Assembly (NCBI RefSeq): GCF_002356115.1
Contig: NZ_AP014836.1
Span: forward strand, 1,251,001-1,315,000
DNA: 64,000 nucleotides
Reading direction: 5' to 3'
Source: Candidatus Nitrosoglobus terrae
GTDB lineage: Bacteria; Pseudomonadota; Gammaproteobacteria; Nitrosococcales; Nitrosococcaceae
In this document: in pieces, positions 37,804-46,714 of the stretch
Position numbering within the stretch: position 1 is the stretch's first letter
Layout: every line of letters begins with the position of its first letter
Program-made: the position numbers and the translations under genes
Notes under the pieces: generated by a model
Told to the model about the DNA's origin: nothing
Databases searched by the model: none
What the model saw: only the letters and a program-made list of their open reading frames with translations

Positions 37804-38181
37804 GTGAAGGCACTCAAAACAATTGTTATTATCATAGCAGTAAGTGTAGTTATTATATTCTTTAGTTACCAATGGCCCAGAACGGCGATTTTTAAAGAAA
37901 TTGTAAGCACTGAAGTTAAACGTATCGGTACTAGGGATCAATATCGTATTACGGCTATTGAGCAGAAAAATAACAAGCCTATGGTATTTCGTAATGAAGA
38001 TTCGTGGTACCGGCTTAAATTCAATAGCGCAGATATTCAAGGAGATGCAGCTCACGCTGCACGGCAAAATATCCCTGTAGAGATTACCTACTATGGTTGG
38101 CGTAGTAATCTACTCTCATGGTTTTGGAATGTTACTAAGATTAAGCTTTTGCAAAAAGAAGAGGTACCTGCTAAACCATAG
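37804..38181 (+). CDS. DUF1523-like membrane-anchored protein
   Basis: A 125-residue protein with one N-terminal membrane anchor (IVIIIAVSVVIIFFSY) and a periplasmic domain containing TEVKRIG, FRNEDSWYRLKFNSADIQ and VEITYYGWRSNLLSWF. These elements match the DUF1523 family (KRVD, RNEDT, KFDSADLQ, HYGWR). The role is unknown. The start is GTG at 37804. A partial duplicate precedes it by 49 bases. Confidence 0.75.
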   Translation: MKALKTIVIIIAVSVVIIFFSYQWPRTAIFKEIVSTEVKRIGTRDQYRITAIEQKNNKPMVFRNEDSWYRLKFNSADIQGDAAHAARQNIPVEITYYGWRSNLLSWFWNVTKIKLLQKEEVPAKP

Positions 38182-38245
38182 TAGCCAGTCTTCTTCTATT
38201 ACTACAATTTCTTGTAATTGGCTTTACTCTAGGCTCAATTAATAT

Positions 38246-38885
38246 TCATTTTCGGGCAGACCAAAACGTCAGTAAGTTAAACCACCGACCAACCGATTCT
38301 ACTTGCTTAAAACCTGCTTGATACAAATAGTTCGGTATCTCACCTCGGATATTAACAACAAGAGTAGGCATTAATATCTGAGGCCATAAAATTAGCCACC
38401 ATAAGAAATTCCTAGGTCGATCTAAATCGACCGCTAGCAAGTGACCACCTGGCTTGAGTACACGATAAATTTCAGCCAACCCTTCAGTCTTTAGCTCTGA
38501 AGGCAAATGGTGCAACATTAAACTAGATAATACGACATCAAAATATCCATGCTCAAAGGGAAGTTTTTCAATAACCCCAGCTTAAACTGGGCTTGGCTTC
38601 GGCAGTGGGAAGCATTCTTTCTTGCTAAAGCAATCATTTGGATAGAAGGATCCACTCCTATAACCTTCCCTGTTAAGCCTACTGCCTTCGTCGCTAATTG
38701 GGTTAGTACGCCGGTACCACACCCAATATCCAGCACTCGATCCCCAAGGTTTAGCTGAGCATGATAAATCGTTTTCTGCCTAAATTTTTCCCTTAAGCCT
38801 ACTAAAGCACATTCGATATCATAGACCACTTTAGTACAGATCCACGGGTTTTGAGTGCTTTCTCTTGCTCTAAATCATGATGCAT
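38246..38885 (-). pseudogene. Class I SAM methyltransferase, two frameshifts
   Basis: Three consecutive frames make one UbiE-like methyltransferase. The N-terminus MHHDLEQEKALKTRGSVLKW (start 38885) is out of frame with VYDIECALVGLREKF (from about 38829), which carries motif I VLDIGCGTGVLTQ. A second shift in a four-G run (38575-38578, minus strand) separates it from PFEHGYFDVVLSSLMLHHLP and the end RWFNLLTFWSARK. One missing G restores the second join. Two lesions suggest true decay, not a single read error. Confidence 0.75.
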
Positions 38886-38936
38886 AATATTCGCTTTAAT
38901 CCCACTTTAGGCTAAGACTCCCATTTTTCAACGCAG

Positions 38937-39908
38937 CTAGTAAATGCCTTTTTGATCTGGTAAACCTTGGCTAATTATTTGTAAAATATTTTCACCAGCC
39001 CCATTATACAGCTCAAGGGAAATTACTGTATTTTTAGCTATTGATTTACGGACGATCCAAGCACTGGTTACATGCATTCTTTCTATCTGAAGGGTAAAAT
39101 CAACATCCAAAAGAGTATAGCTAAATCTCGTAGAAAATAAATACTTAATTACACCTACATACGTTTGAACTGCCCCAAGATTACCTACACAAAAAGTTAC
39201 TCGCTGCGCTATATCCCGCAACGCTTCTATCAATAACCATACATCCGATAATGCTATCGGTGTAGCAAGATCAGATCCCACTAAACCTAGTCCTTGGATT
39301 CGAGTAATTCCAAAATTCTTAAAAAGAGCAGACAAGTCACGAATATCTTGGAAGTCTAACCATGACTGGCGAAGAAGATCTACATCAATTTCTTTATCGG
39401 CGCGCTGAGGTAATCTTGGCACTGGAGCTATCGATCGCCGAAGTTCCTGATCAACACTACGATAACAGTTAACTAAGCGCTCATAAGCTTCTCGGTTGCT
39501 ATCGGCAGTTAAATAAATTTTATGTACACTAGAGCCGTCTCGATTAAAAAACTGTAAGCCATAATAAAATCCGTCATCCAAGCTTTCCTGAACAGCAAAA
39601 CCATAATGCCAATGATTAAGAAACAGCTTCAGATTAAGCCTATCACCCTGTATCAGTCCCTCATGATTCCATAATTTTATGGTTTGACATTGACCTATAT
39701 TCTCTTGTGCCACACAACCATTGTCAGTCACTACTTTTACGCGACCCAACTGCGGTAATTCCTTGATCAGATCCTGTAGGCCACATAATCGAATTACTAT
39801 TTTATTACAAGATGCTGCTAACAGTGGTGTTTCATTGATATTTTTAGGGATATCCGCCTTTAAGAAACCCCTAGCTCCTTCATGATATTGTGTTAACGCT
39901 GCTAACAT
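38937..39908 (-). CDS. HemS/ChuS-family haem-handling protein
   Basis: A 323-residue cytoplasmic protein of the HemS/ChuS/HmuS family, which binds or degrades haem taken up through outer-membrane receptors. Visible family features are LKLFLNHWHYGFAVQES and FFNRDGSSVHKIYLT in the first repeat, and WLDFQDIRDLSALFKNFGIT starting the second. It is about 20-25 residues shorter at the N-terminus than usual; an in-frame stop just upstream rules out a longer form. A Fur box lies 30 bases before the start, so expression should rise in iron lack. Confidence 0.82.
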   Translation of the reverse strand: MLAALTQYHEGARGFLKADIPKNINETPLLAASCNKIVIRLCGLQDLIKELPQLGRVKVVTDNGCVAQENIGQCQTIKLWNHEGLIQGDRLNLKLFLNHWHYGFAVQESLDDGFYYGLQFFNRDGSSVHKIYLTADSNREAYERLVNCYRSVDQELRRSIAPVPRLPQRADKEIDVDLLRQSWLDFQDIRDLSALFKNFGITRIQGLGLVGSDLATPIALSDVWLLIEALRDIAQRVTFCVGNLGAVQTYVGVIKYLFSTRFSYTLLDVDFTLQIERMHVTSAWIVRKSIAKNTVISLELYNGAGENILQIISQGLPDQKGIY

Positions 39909-39937
39909 CCTAATTTATCCGTAATAATTCTATTAGT

Positions 39938-39956
39938 GATAATGATAATCATTTAA
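39938..39956 (-). promoter_or_regulatory. Fur box upstream of hemS-like gene
   Basis: GATAATGATAATCATTTAA matches 16 of 19 positions of the classical Fur consensus GATAATGATAATCATTATC (first 16 identical). It lies 30 bases before the hemS-like ATG in an AT-rich promoter region. A second weaker match (atgatattatcattt) is at about 39970-39984. Iron-dependent repression by Fur is expected. Confidence 0.85.
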
Positions 39957-40022
39957 ATATAAAAAATCAATGATATTATCATTTATAAAATAATATCTTT
40001 ACTATTTTGTTGGGAAGTTAAA

Positions 40023-40829
40023 TTAAATATTTTTAGACCAGATCAGCCGATCTAATCTCAGTCTATGCCTAGTGTCTGTCAGCCAATAAACCCCTCCCAA
40101 AACAGCGCCTACTGATCCAAATGCTGTGCTACCTGAAATTAGAAACATAATTAACATTTGGTATTTTACTGCTTCTATAGGGTCAACACCGGCCAGAATT
40201 TGGCCAGTCATCATGCCAGGTAGCGAGACTAAACCCGAAGCTGCCATAGCATTGATAATAGGTATTAGTGCGCTATATAAAGCATTACGAGTAACTGGAA
40301 GGACGGCTTTCCAGCGGGTAGCCCCTAAAGCCAGCTGAGCTTCTATAGCACGCTGCTCTCTTACCAACCCCGCAAAAAGATTATCTAAACCTAAGCTAAT
40401 TCCCGTCATTGTGTTCCCTAAGATCATTCCTAACAAAGGTAACGTATAACGAGGAGCGTACCAAGGATCTGGTCGTATCTGGATCGTTAAAGCAAGGACA
40501 GTAATTAATCCTGTCGCCAATAACATACACCCTGTGCCCAGACCATAAAACCAAAACCCAGCTATGCGGCGCTTCTGACGGGCTACAACTTCTCCACCTG
40601 CAAATAAAATCATGGCCAAGGCGGCAAAACCCGTCCACTGGGGAGAATTTAAAGTAAAAAGTATCTTTAACACCAAACCTACTAAGGTCAGTTGCACCAT
40701 CATGCGAATAGCTGCAATTAAAAGTTGCCGTTCTAATTTGAGCCCAAGAGAAAAGGACAAAGCGCCGTTGAGAACGACTAACATTGCAGCCATAGCTAAA
40801 TCAAAAGTATTCAACGAAATGTAATTCAA
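40023..40829 (-). CDS. fetB: Iron export ABC permease FetB (YbbM)
   Basis: A 268-residue inner-membrane permease of the FetB/UPF0014 family, with about seven helices. Family segments are IRMMVQLTLVGLVLKILF, LGMILGNTMTGISLGLD, and SLPGMMTGQILAGVDPIEAV near residue 200. In E. coli FetAB exports iron and raises resistance to peroxide. It overlaps fetA by four bases, so the two are translated together. Placement among haem and iron genes supports a metal role. Confidence 0.9.
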   Translation of the reverse strand: MNYISLNTFDLAMAAMLVVLNGALSFSLGLKLERQLLIAAIRMMVQLTLVGLVLKILFTLNSPQWTGFAALAMILFAGGEVVARQKRRIAGFWFYGLGTGCMLLATGLITVLALTIQIRPDPWYAPRYTLPLLGMILGNTMTGISLGLDNLFAGLVREQRAIEAQLALGATRWKAVLPVTRNALYSALIPIINAMAASGLVSLPGMMTGQILAGVDPIEAVKYQMLIMFLISGSTAFGSVGAVLGGVYWLTDTRHRLRLDRLIWSKNI

Positions 40830-41425
40830 AATATCCCCTCATGAATAGTGCCCTTTTCCACTAACAAGAACCGCCTTGCAATCCGGCGCGCTTGTTCTGG
40901 ATCATGAGTAACCCAGAGGATACTTAGGCCCATGTTTAAATGTTCCTTAAGAATATGTTCAACTCTATCAGTAGCTTTAGGATCAAGCCCTGAAGTAGGT
41001 TCATCCAATAGTAAAACCTGCGGACCTAAAACTAGCGCCCGAGCTAATGCAAGGCGCTGGCGCTCACCCGTAGATAAACTTGATACGGGTCGATCTAGAA
41101 TAATTACAGGCAACCCCAAAGCTACTATCCAAGGATTTGCTTCAATCACTGAGGGAAAGTGATCAATTACCCTATCACCCCACCAACCAGATTCAGCGGG
41201 TAAATAAATTACCTGCCGTCGCCATTGAGGTGCAGGAATAGTCTCCCGTAACTGGCCATCCAGTGTGATTTCACCTTGATTAGGATCTAGATCAGCAATA
41301 GCACGTAGTAACAGGCTTTTCCCCGATCCTGAAGAACCTTGTACTGCTAAGCACTCTCCATTTTTTAACCCAAAAGAGGTAGAAAATAGACCCGTCCGGC
41401 GTAAACTACGCACAGTGAGTGCCAT
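40826..41425 (-). CDS. fetA: Iron export ABC ATPase FetA (YbbL)
   Basis: A 199-residue ATPase with Walker A GSSGSGKSLLL, signature LSTGERQRLALARAL and Walker B VLLLDEPTSGLD, ending with the switch His in VTHD. The small size and the fetB gene directly after it identify FetA. It is 3 bases downstream of the PepSY protein gene, so PepSY-fetA-fetB form a tight operon. Confidence 0.9.
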   Translation of the reverse strand: MALTVRSLRRTGLFSTSFGLKNGECLAVQGSSGSGKSLLLRAIADLDPNQGEITLDGQLRETIPAPQWRRQVIYLPAESGWWGDRVIDHFPSVIEANPWIVALGLPVIILDRPVSSLSTGERQRLALARALVLGPQVLLLDEPTSGLDPKATDRVEHILKEHLNMGLSILWVTHDPEQARRIARRFLLVEKGTIHEGIF

Positions 41426-41428
41426 AAA

Positions 41429-42436
41429 CTAATGAAAGCGCTTGCGCCAATACGTTAAAAACCCACTACCTACCAATAACAACAAAGTAGCGCCTAAAAC
41501 TGCTATCACCCAAGATCTTCCCGTTTCTAAAAAACGCCACGTATGGAAAGAATATAACCAATTAGTCCAATGAGAAGATATCGAATCGATTTTAATTACC
41601 CTACCATCAACCCCGTGGAGATAAACATAAGCTCCATCCTTAAAATGTAACTGTAGTAAATAATTATCTGGAGTAGGAAAATAAATACGATCTAAATGCA
41701 CTCCAGGATAAGCCACAGATCCTTGGGCTATCGCACGTTCTAAATCAAAAGATTGTTGCGTATCTATTTCTCTTATTTTTATATGCGGTGGTGGATTCAG
41801 CCATTGTTTTAGGGGTTTATCAAAATTAAGTAAAGCCCCAAGGATAGCCAATAGCGCAAGTATCCCCCCCAGAATTAAACCTAACCAGCGGTGGACACTA
41901 CGTAGCTTTATCCGCCAAGATTTACCCTGCCAAGCGTAAATACGGGAGGAATGCCGCCACCATAAAATTAAACCCACCAGCCATAAAATAAGTAATGAAA
42001 TACCGCTAATACTGGCAATTATTCTTCCAACTAAACCAAAAGGCTTGCCATGATGCAAAGAATGAATAAAGCTCAATCCATCTTGATAATCTAATCTCTG
42101 ATAGGCAAAAATCACACCAGTGCCCGGATTCACAAACACCAATTGGTTATCATTATGGTTCCCCTCAAGTTTAGCAACTGCTGCTCTATCAGGCGCAGTG
42201 GATAAAGAGAGTTGTATTAGCTGATGTTTAGGGTAGGCACTACGGATTTTCTCTACCAAAATTGTAGGAGCCAAGCTGTGATCCACAGGAGTAGTTAATT
42301 TATAAGGAGGGTAACTATAGCGCAGCTGATCATAAAAACCCAGCACAATACCTGTACTAGCAATAATCAGTAAAAATACCGCACATACCGTTCCTACATA
42401 GACATGAATTTTAAAAAAAACTTTTGTACTGCTCAT
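41429..42436 (-). CDS. PepSY-associated membrane protein (PiuB type)
   Basis: A 335-residue membrane protein with four main helices (for example VGTVCAVFLLIIASTGIVLG near the N-terminus and VLGATLLLLVGSGFLTY at the end), PepSY-like periplasmic parts, and conserved FIHSLHHGKPFG and VHRWLGLILGG His motifs. PiuB-type proteins help reduce or release iron from siderophores or haem. It heads the fetAB operon; no Fur box was found in its own leader. Confidence 0.82.
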   Translation of the reverse strand: MSSTKVFFKIHVYVGTVCAVFLLIIASTGIVLGFYDQLRYSYPPYKLTTPVDHSLAPTILVEKIRSAYPKHQLIQLSLSTAPDRAAVAKLEGNHNDNQLVFVNPGTGVIFAYQRLDYQDGLSFIHSLHHGKPFGLVGRIIASISGISLLILWLVGLILWWRHSSRIYAWQGKSWRIKLRSVHRWLGLILGGILALLAILGALLNFDKPLKQWLNPPPHIKIREIDTQQSFDLERAIAQGSVAYPGVHLDRIYFPTPDNYLLQLHFKDGAYVYLHGVDGRVIKIDSISSHWTNWLYSFHTWRFLETGRSWVIAVLGATLLLLVGSGFLTYWRKRFH

Positions 42437-42622
42437 AAAAACCCAGAATAAATCTTAATTTAACTATACACAAAATTTTCGCCTGCTTTCAGCCCTTACT
42501 CCTAAAGTAGACAAATAGGACACGGTTCAATCTAGGTGATGAATATATCTTTACGATTTTAAATACCAGCCCCTTAGCTAATAGTTTATGAGAACAAGAA
42601 AATATGTTATTTATCTAATAAA

Positions 42623-42649
42623 TTAGCACTATGATAATTAGAGTGCTAA
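42623..42649 (+). promoter_or_regulatory. CIRCE operator (HrcA site) upstream of rpoH
   Basis: TTAGCACTA, nine bases, then GAGTGCTAA. This matches the CIRCE consensus TTAGCACTC-N9-GAGTGCTAA at 17 of 18 arm positions. It ends 31 bases before the rpoH ATG. A weak promoter could be TTAGCA (42623-42628) with TAATAT (42647-42652) at 18-base spacing, so HrcA bound here would cover it. An HrcA-repressed rpoH would join two heat-shock circuits. Confidence 0.9.
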
Positions 42650-42680
42650 TATAACGATTGAACTTCCAAGGGAGAATAGT

Positions 42681-43550
42681 ATGGAATTAGGTTTATATCA
42701 TAGTAGCAAAACCTTAGTACCCGTTGCTGTTGGTGATCTCAATGCTTATTACCGCAGCATCCGTAGCATCCCTATGCTAAGTGCTGATGAAGAACGCCAC
42801 CTAGCCCTCCAGCTCAGAGATCATAATGATCTGGATGCCGCCCGACGGCTAGTGATTTCCAATCTTCGTTTCGTTGCTCGAATTGCACGAGGATATAGTG
42901 GTTATAAGCTTCCTCTTGCCGATCTCATCCAAGAAGGTAATATCGGCCTGATGAAAGCGGTTAAGCGTTTTAATCCGGATCATGGAGTACGTTTAGTGTC
43001 TTTTGCTGTACATTGGATTCGAGCTGAAATCCATGAACACATTCTTCGTAATTGGCGGATCGTAAAAATAGCAACGACTAAGTCTCAGCGTAAGCTATTC
43101 TTTAATTTACGAAGGGCTAAAAAACGGTTGAGCTGGTTAAATCAAAAAGAAATAGATGAAGTTGCTAGTGATCTAGGTGTAAGCCCTAAGCAAGTAATGG
43201 AAATGGAGACTCGTTTAAGCTCTCAAGACATCTCCTATGACTATATTAAGGCCGAAGATAACGAAGACCATGCCCCCCCCCCACCAGCTGCCTATCTTGC
43301 TGCTGATCCAGCCTCAGATCCAGCTCAGCAGATAGAGCAGATCAACCATGATCATCATTACGATCAACAGTTACAGCAAGCGCTGGCTGAATTGGACTCT
43401 CGGAGCCGGAACATTGTTAGCCGCCGCTGGCTACAAGAAAATAAAAGCACTTTACACGAATTAGCGGCTGAATACCAAGTTTCCGCTGAACGTATCCGTC
43501 AGTTGGAAAATAATGCTATCAAGAAGTTACGTGCGGTTATGACAGGATAA
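42681..43550 (+). CDS. rpoH: Heat-shock sigma factor RpoH
   Basis: A 289-residue sigma-32. Region 2 has [20 protein letters not shown], the RpoH box is [14 protein letters not shown] (about 138-151), and region 4 ends with [20 protein letters not shown]. The linker between regions 3 and 4 contains APPPPAAY encoded by a run of ten C at 43273-43282. RpoH directs chaperone and protease transcription in heat shock. GGGAG lies about 8 bases before the ATG. The CIRCE operator upstream predicts HrcA repression. A slip in the C tract would remove region 4. Confidence 0.95.
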   Translation: MELGLYHSSKTLVPVAVGDLNAYYRSIRSIPMLSADEERHLALQLRDHNDLDAARRLVISNLRFVARIARGYSGYKLPLADLIQEGNIGLMKAVKRFNPDHGVRLVSFAVHWIRAEIHEHILRNWRIVKIATTKSQRKLFFNLRRAKKRLSWLNQKEIDEVASDLGVSPKQVMEMETRLSSQDISYDYIKAEDNEDHAPPPPAAYLAADPASDPAQQIEQINHDHHYDQQLQQALAELDSRSRNIVSRRWLQENKSTLHELAAEYQVSAERIRQLENNAIKKLRAVMTG

Positions 43551-43567
43551 TTACCTGTTATAAAGTC

Positions 43568-43602
43568 TATAGTGGGGTGCCGATAGTCACCCCTATTTTT
43601 TT
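43568..43602 (+). terminator. rpoH terminator
   Basis: GGGGTG (43574-43579) pairs with CACCCC (43588-43593) around an eight-base loop, with a following TAT and seven T. It lies 24 bases after the rpoH stop and just before the convergent protease gene. It is a convincing intrinsic terminator for rpoH. Confidence 0.85.
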
Positions 43603-43609
43603 ATTATTA

Positions 43610-44410
43610 CTATGGCTTCAACCCAGAACTCTTAAGTAAATCTTGGATATAATTTACTGGGATAGCATAGGTAATTCCGCTTGGATCTTTGAGTATATTT
43701 TCTTTGCTGCCTTTCACAAACACCATATTGACTACGCCTAGTACATCTCCAGTCACTGGGTCATAAACTGGGCTACCGCTGTTACCTGGATAGGCTGTAG
43801 CATCAAGCTGAAATACTTTAAAAGGATGGGAGCTGAGCTGTTGAATACGTTGCGGGTTAAGGTCACGGCTACTTCTCCCAGCCGTAGCAATTGGTACGAT
43901 AGCCGATACAATACCTCGATGAGTAACCGGATACAGCCCTAATACAGGCCCAATAGGGAAACCTGTAAAAGCTATAGGGTTACCCTCGCGGACTTTCAAA
44001 ACATCTCCTAGAGAAACATGAGGCAGAATAGATCCCTCTATTTTTAATAATGCAAGATCATGCATAGAGTCTATAGTCACTTCCTCCGCTCGACGCAGCT
44101 GACCCCTAATACCGATAAAAATAGCTATATACTCCTTACGCTCAGCGTTTAGTGCAGTTGGTAAAACATGCGCATTAGTGATAATGTGTCGTCCGTCAGC
44201 TACGACAAATCCTGTTCCTCGATAATTTGCTTGAATCCCTCGAACAGGCGCGTAAGTACCTACCCCTACGACTGCTTGTTTAATGTGTTCAATTGTCTCA
44301 GGTAGGCCAATCGCCAGTACATTCATCGGTGCTAGAAGAAAAAAACCTACACTCAGTAGCTCCCATAGTTTTTGTAGCACCCAGCCAGGCAGAAGAAAAA
44401 ACTCTTTCAC
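43610..44410 (-). CDS. Secreted trypsin-like serine protease
   Basis: A 266-residue exported protease of the S1/DegP-like fold without a PDZ domain. An N-terminal hydrophobic segment (LLSVGFFLLAPMNVLAIG) targets it to the envelope. The triad is visible: His81 in ITNAHVL, Asp118 in MHDLALL and Ser211 in YPGNSGSPVY. It is convergent with rpoH but not in its operon. A role in envelope protein quality control or processing is likely; its substrate is unknown. Confidence 0.87.
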   Translation of the reverse strand: MKEFFLLPGWVLQKLWELLSVGFFLLAPMNVLAIGLPETIEHIKQAVVGVGTYAPVRGIQANYRGTGFVVADGRHIITNAHVLPTALNAERKEYIAIFIGIRGQLRRAEEVTIDSMHDLALLKIEGSILPHVSLGDVLKVREGNPIAFTGFPIGPVLGLYPVTHRGIVSAIVPIATAGRSSRDLNPQRIQQLSSHPFKVFQLDATAYPGNSGSPVYDPVTGDVLGVVNMVFVKGSKENILKDPSGITYAIPVNYIQDLLKSSGLKP

Positions 44411-44492
44411 TTGCAGTAACCTAAACTAATCATTGTTCTTTTACACTACTCTACTGCAAGGAAACACATAATTTTGGGCAAAGAGATACACT

Positions 44493-45752
44493 TTAATTAT
44501 CGCAATAAGCCGCGTATATTTCTTGACGTAATGGCCTATACATCCACGGAAACCACCACATGAATAAAGAAGATACAGTATTAATAATATCAAGATATTG
44601 GTTTACCCTATATTGTTGTTTCCATTCTAAAGCGATCATCCCAACTGCTATACCTATCCCTCCCCATATAAATACCCTACCTGGTTGCTGAAAGCGAAGT
44701 ACTAACAGGCTAAGTGCAAGAAATGGCCAGCTACCTAGAAGAACATTAATAGTATTCATTAGATCACGATTAAGATACCCTTGAAATAGTATTGAGTTAA
44801 AATTAGCAGGGGCAACATTAGTTATAGGATCTAGTCTATTAATCGTAATAGCCCCAAAAAGCGCAGCAATACCCCCCACAATAATAATCTTGCGCGGTTG
44901 CTTATACAGCATAGCAAAACAAAGCATTCCAATCCCTGTGCCTACGATAGCTTCGGCAGTGAGTACGTGATTTATGATAGATACCTGAAGAATAAAGACT
45001 GCACTAACAAACCCTAAAAACCACCAAAATACGGGTTTATCAGGCTTAAAAGTTAAAGCAATGATTAATCCAAGGGCGGTAGTCTCTAAACTGTAGACTA
45101 TCGTTTGCCCAACTTCGAGAGAAGATCGCTGAGTAAGTACATACCAAAGTGGCTTAAGCCCTTGGCGTAAATTAGAAATATCAAGTGAAGGTATCCAAGG
45201 CATGGTTTGAGAAATAGCCCATAGTCCCAATAAAAATAGGCTTATATTTGCTAGTGCCCCAGACTGTATATAAGCCTGACGTATCGACAATAACCATATA
45301 TAGATCCCCTCTTGCGGGAAGAATGAAATACAAATTCCCCCACCTATGAATGCTCCAGCAACATTAGATATTATATCCCAGAGTGAAGGCACGCGAGCCG
45401 GCAAGAAAATTTGCAAAAACTCAAGAAAAGTGCTTAATAAAACTCCCCCTAATAAAGCTATCAAAAGCTTAATTACTGAAGATCGAGAAACTGTAGCATT
45501 AGCAAGTAGAAAACCCAGCGGTATATACATACTAACATTAGCAAAAATATCCGTATAACTCAGCTTCCATCCACGCTCAAAATCCAACTGCTGTTGGGTT
45601 TCAGAAGGTATTCGCCATCCCTGCCATGGATAAAGAGTCCCATAACACAAAAAACTCACATAAAGAATCACCGGCAGTAAGGAAAGCCATTTACTCTGCT
45701 GCTTAAATCTCACGGTATATAATTTTTCTTTAAGCATACAACCAGTAAACAT
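44493..45752 (-). CDS. VanZ-family membrane protein
   Basis: A 419-residue membrane protein with about ten helices. The first 130 residues match VanZ (DIFANVSMYIPLGFLLAN, then TFLEFLQIFLPARVPSLWDI and NVAGAFIGGGI). The rest is an extension with further helices. VanZ-like proteins often sit beside exopolysaccharide genes. It lies 89 bases after the UbiA-type transferase gene, same strand, so it may belong to the arabinose-lipid operon or to the surface-sugar region in general. The start could also be the second Met (MLKEKL). Confidence 0.78.
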   Translation of the reverse strand: MFTGCMLKEKLYTVRFKQQSKWLSLLPVILYVSFLCYGTLYPWQGWRIPSETQQQLDFERGWKLSYTDIFANVSMYIPLGFLLANATVSRSSVIKLLIALLGGVLLSTFLEFLQIFLPARVPSLWDIISNVAGAFIGGGICISFFPQEGIYIWLLSIRQAYIQSGALANISLFLLGLWAISQTMPWIPSLDISNLRQGLKPLWYVLTQRSSLEVGQTIVYSLETTALGLIIALTFKPDKPVFWWFLGFVSAVFILQVSIINHVLTAEAIVGTGIGMLCFAMLYKQPRKIIIVGGIAALFGAITINRLDPITNVAPANFNSILFQGYLNRDLMNTINVLLGSWPFLALSLLVLRFQQPGRVFIWGGIGIAVGMIALEWKQQYRVNQYLDIINTVSSLFMWWFPWMYRPLRQEIYAAYCDN

Positions 45753-45841
45753 AGCGAATAAAATTCATGAGCTAACCTTACTCACCTAGCTAATGCCTAG
45801 AAAACACCCCTTTTATCCCTGTACTTACTAGCGTTTAAATA

Positions 45842-46714
45842 CTAATAGATTAACCAAAGTGTAAGTACAGCCCAGCCTATTGCAGAAAATAAAATATGAG
45901 GATCTCGCCTCAGATCTTGGGATGGCTCTCCCCCTTTTCCTTGGTGATGAAGCAAAAATATATACCGAAAAATAGCATAGGCTACTAACGGCAATGTATA
46001 AATGAGGTTTTCAGTCCCATGAGCTTGAATAGTTTCCGGGCTCATAGTATAAAGGCCATAGGACATTAGCACGCAAGCTGCAGTTACTGTAATCATTTTA
46101 TCCAGTAAAATTGGACTATAATCAGCCAATACACGACGATGATTTGCTCCGCCTTCCTGTAAAACCATAATTTCAGCCCGCCGTTTTGCAAAACCTAAAA
46201 ATAGAGTAAGCATTAAAGAGCACAGCTCTAACCATCGAGAAGGGGCGATACCTACGCCCACTGTACCTGCCAAAATACGCAGCAAAAACCCAGTAGCGAT
46301 AATAAACACATCTAAAATTACGACATGTTTAAGCTTAAAGGAATACGCTAGATTCATAATAACGTAGCTCAACAAAATTAATAGGGCAGCACGAGAAACC
46401 CATTCACCTAATCCTAAGCTGATAACTCCTAGAACCATTGCTAAACTAATGGCGGCCTTTACCCCCACAGTGCCAGCAGCTAATGGTCGATATTGTTTAG
46501 TAGGATGGCTACGATCGTTTTCCCGATCAATTAAATCATTAAAAATATAAATAGCACTAGAAATCAGAGAAAAAGCAATAGCCATGGTAACCACCTGAGT
46601 AACCATAAAAAGATTACCCCAAGCGTGGCCAAAAAAGATACCCACAAGGACAAAGCTATTTTTCACCCACTGGTAAGGGCGCATCAAGTAAAACAGATCG
46701 CCCAAGCGATTCAA
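45842..46714 (-). CDS. UbiA-family 5-phosphoribosyl-polyprenyl-phosphate synthase (Rv3806c-like)
   Basis: A 290-residue polytopic UbiA-fold prenyltransferase-like enzyme. The first Asp-rich motif is NDLIDRENDRSHPTK followed by RPLAAG; the start LMRPYQWVKNSFV is typical of the Rv3806c branch, which joins PRPP to decaprenyl phosphate. It is the last of four overlapping genes with DprE1- and DprE2-like partners and a phosphatase. It should make polyprenyl-phosphoryl-5-phosphoribose at the inner membrane. The family branch is well supported; the lipid carrier would be undecaprenyl or octaprenyl phosphate here. Confidence 0.85.
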   Translation of the reverse strand: MNRLGDLFYLMRPYQWVKNSFVLVGIFFGHAWGNLFMVTQVVTMAIAFSLISSAIYIFNDLIDRENDRSHPTKQYRPLAAGTVGVKAAISLAMVLGVISLGLGEWVSRAALLILLSYVIMNLAYSFKLKHVVILDVFIIATGFLLRILAGTVGVGIAPSRWLELCSLMLTLFLGFAKRRAEIMVLQEGGANHRRVLADYSPILLDKMITVTAACVLMSYGLYTMSPETIQAHGTENLIYTLPLVAYAIFRYIFLLHHQGKGGEPSQDLRRDPHILFSAIGWAVLTLWLIY

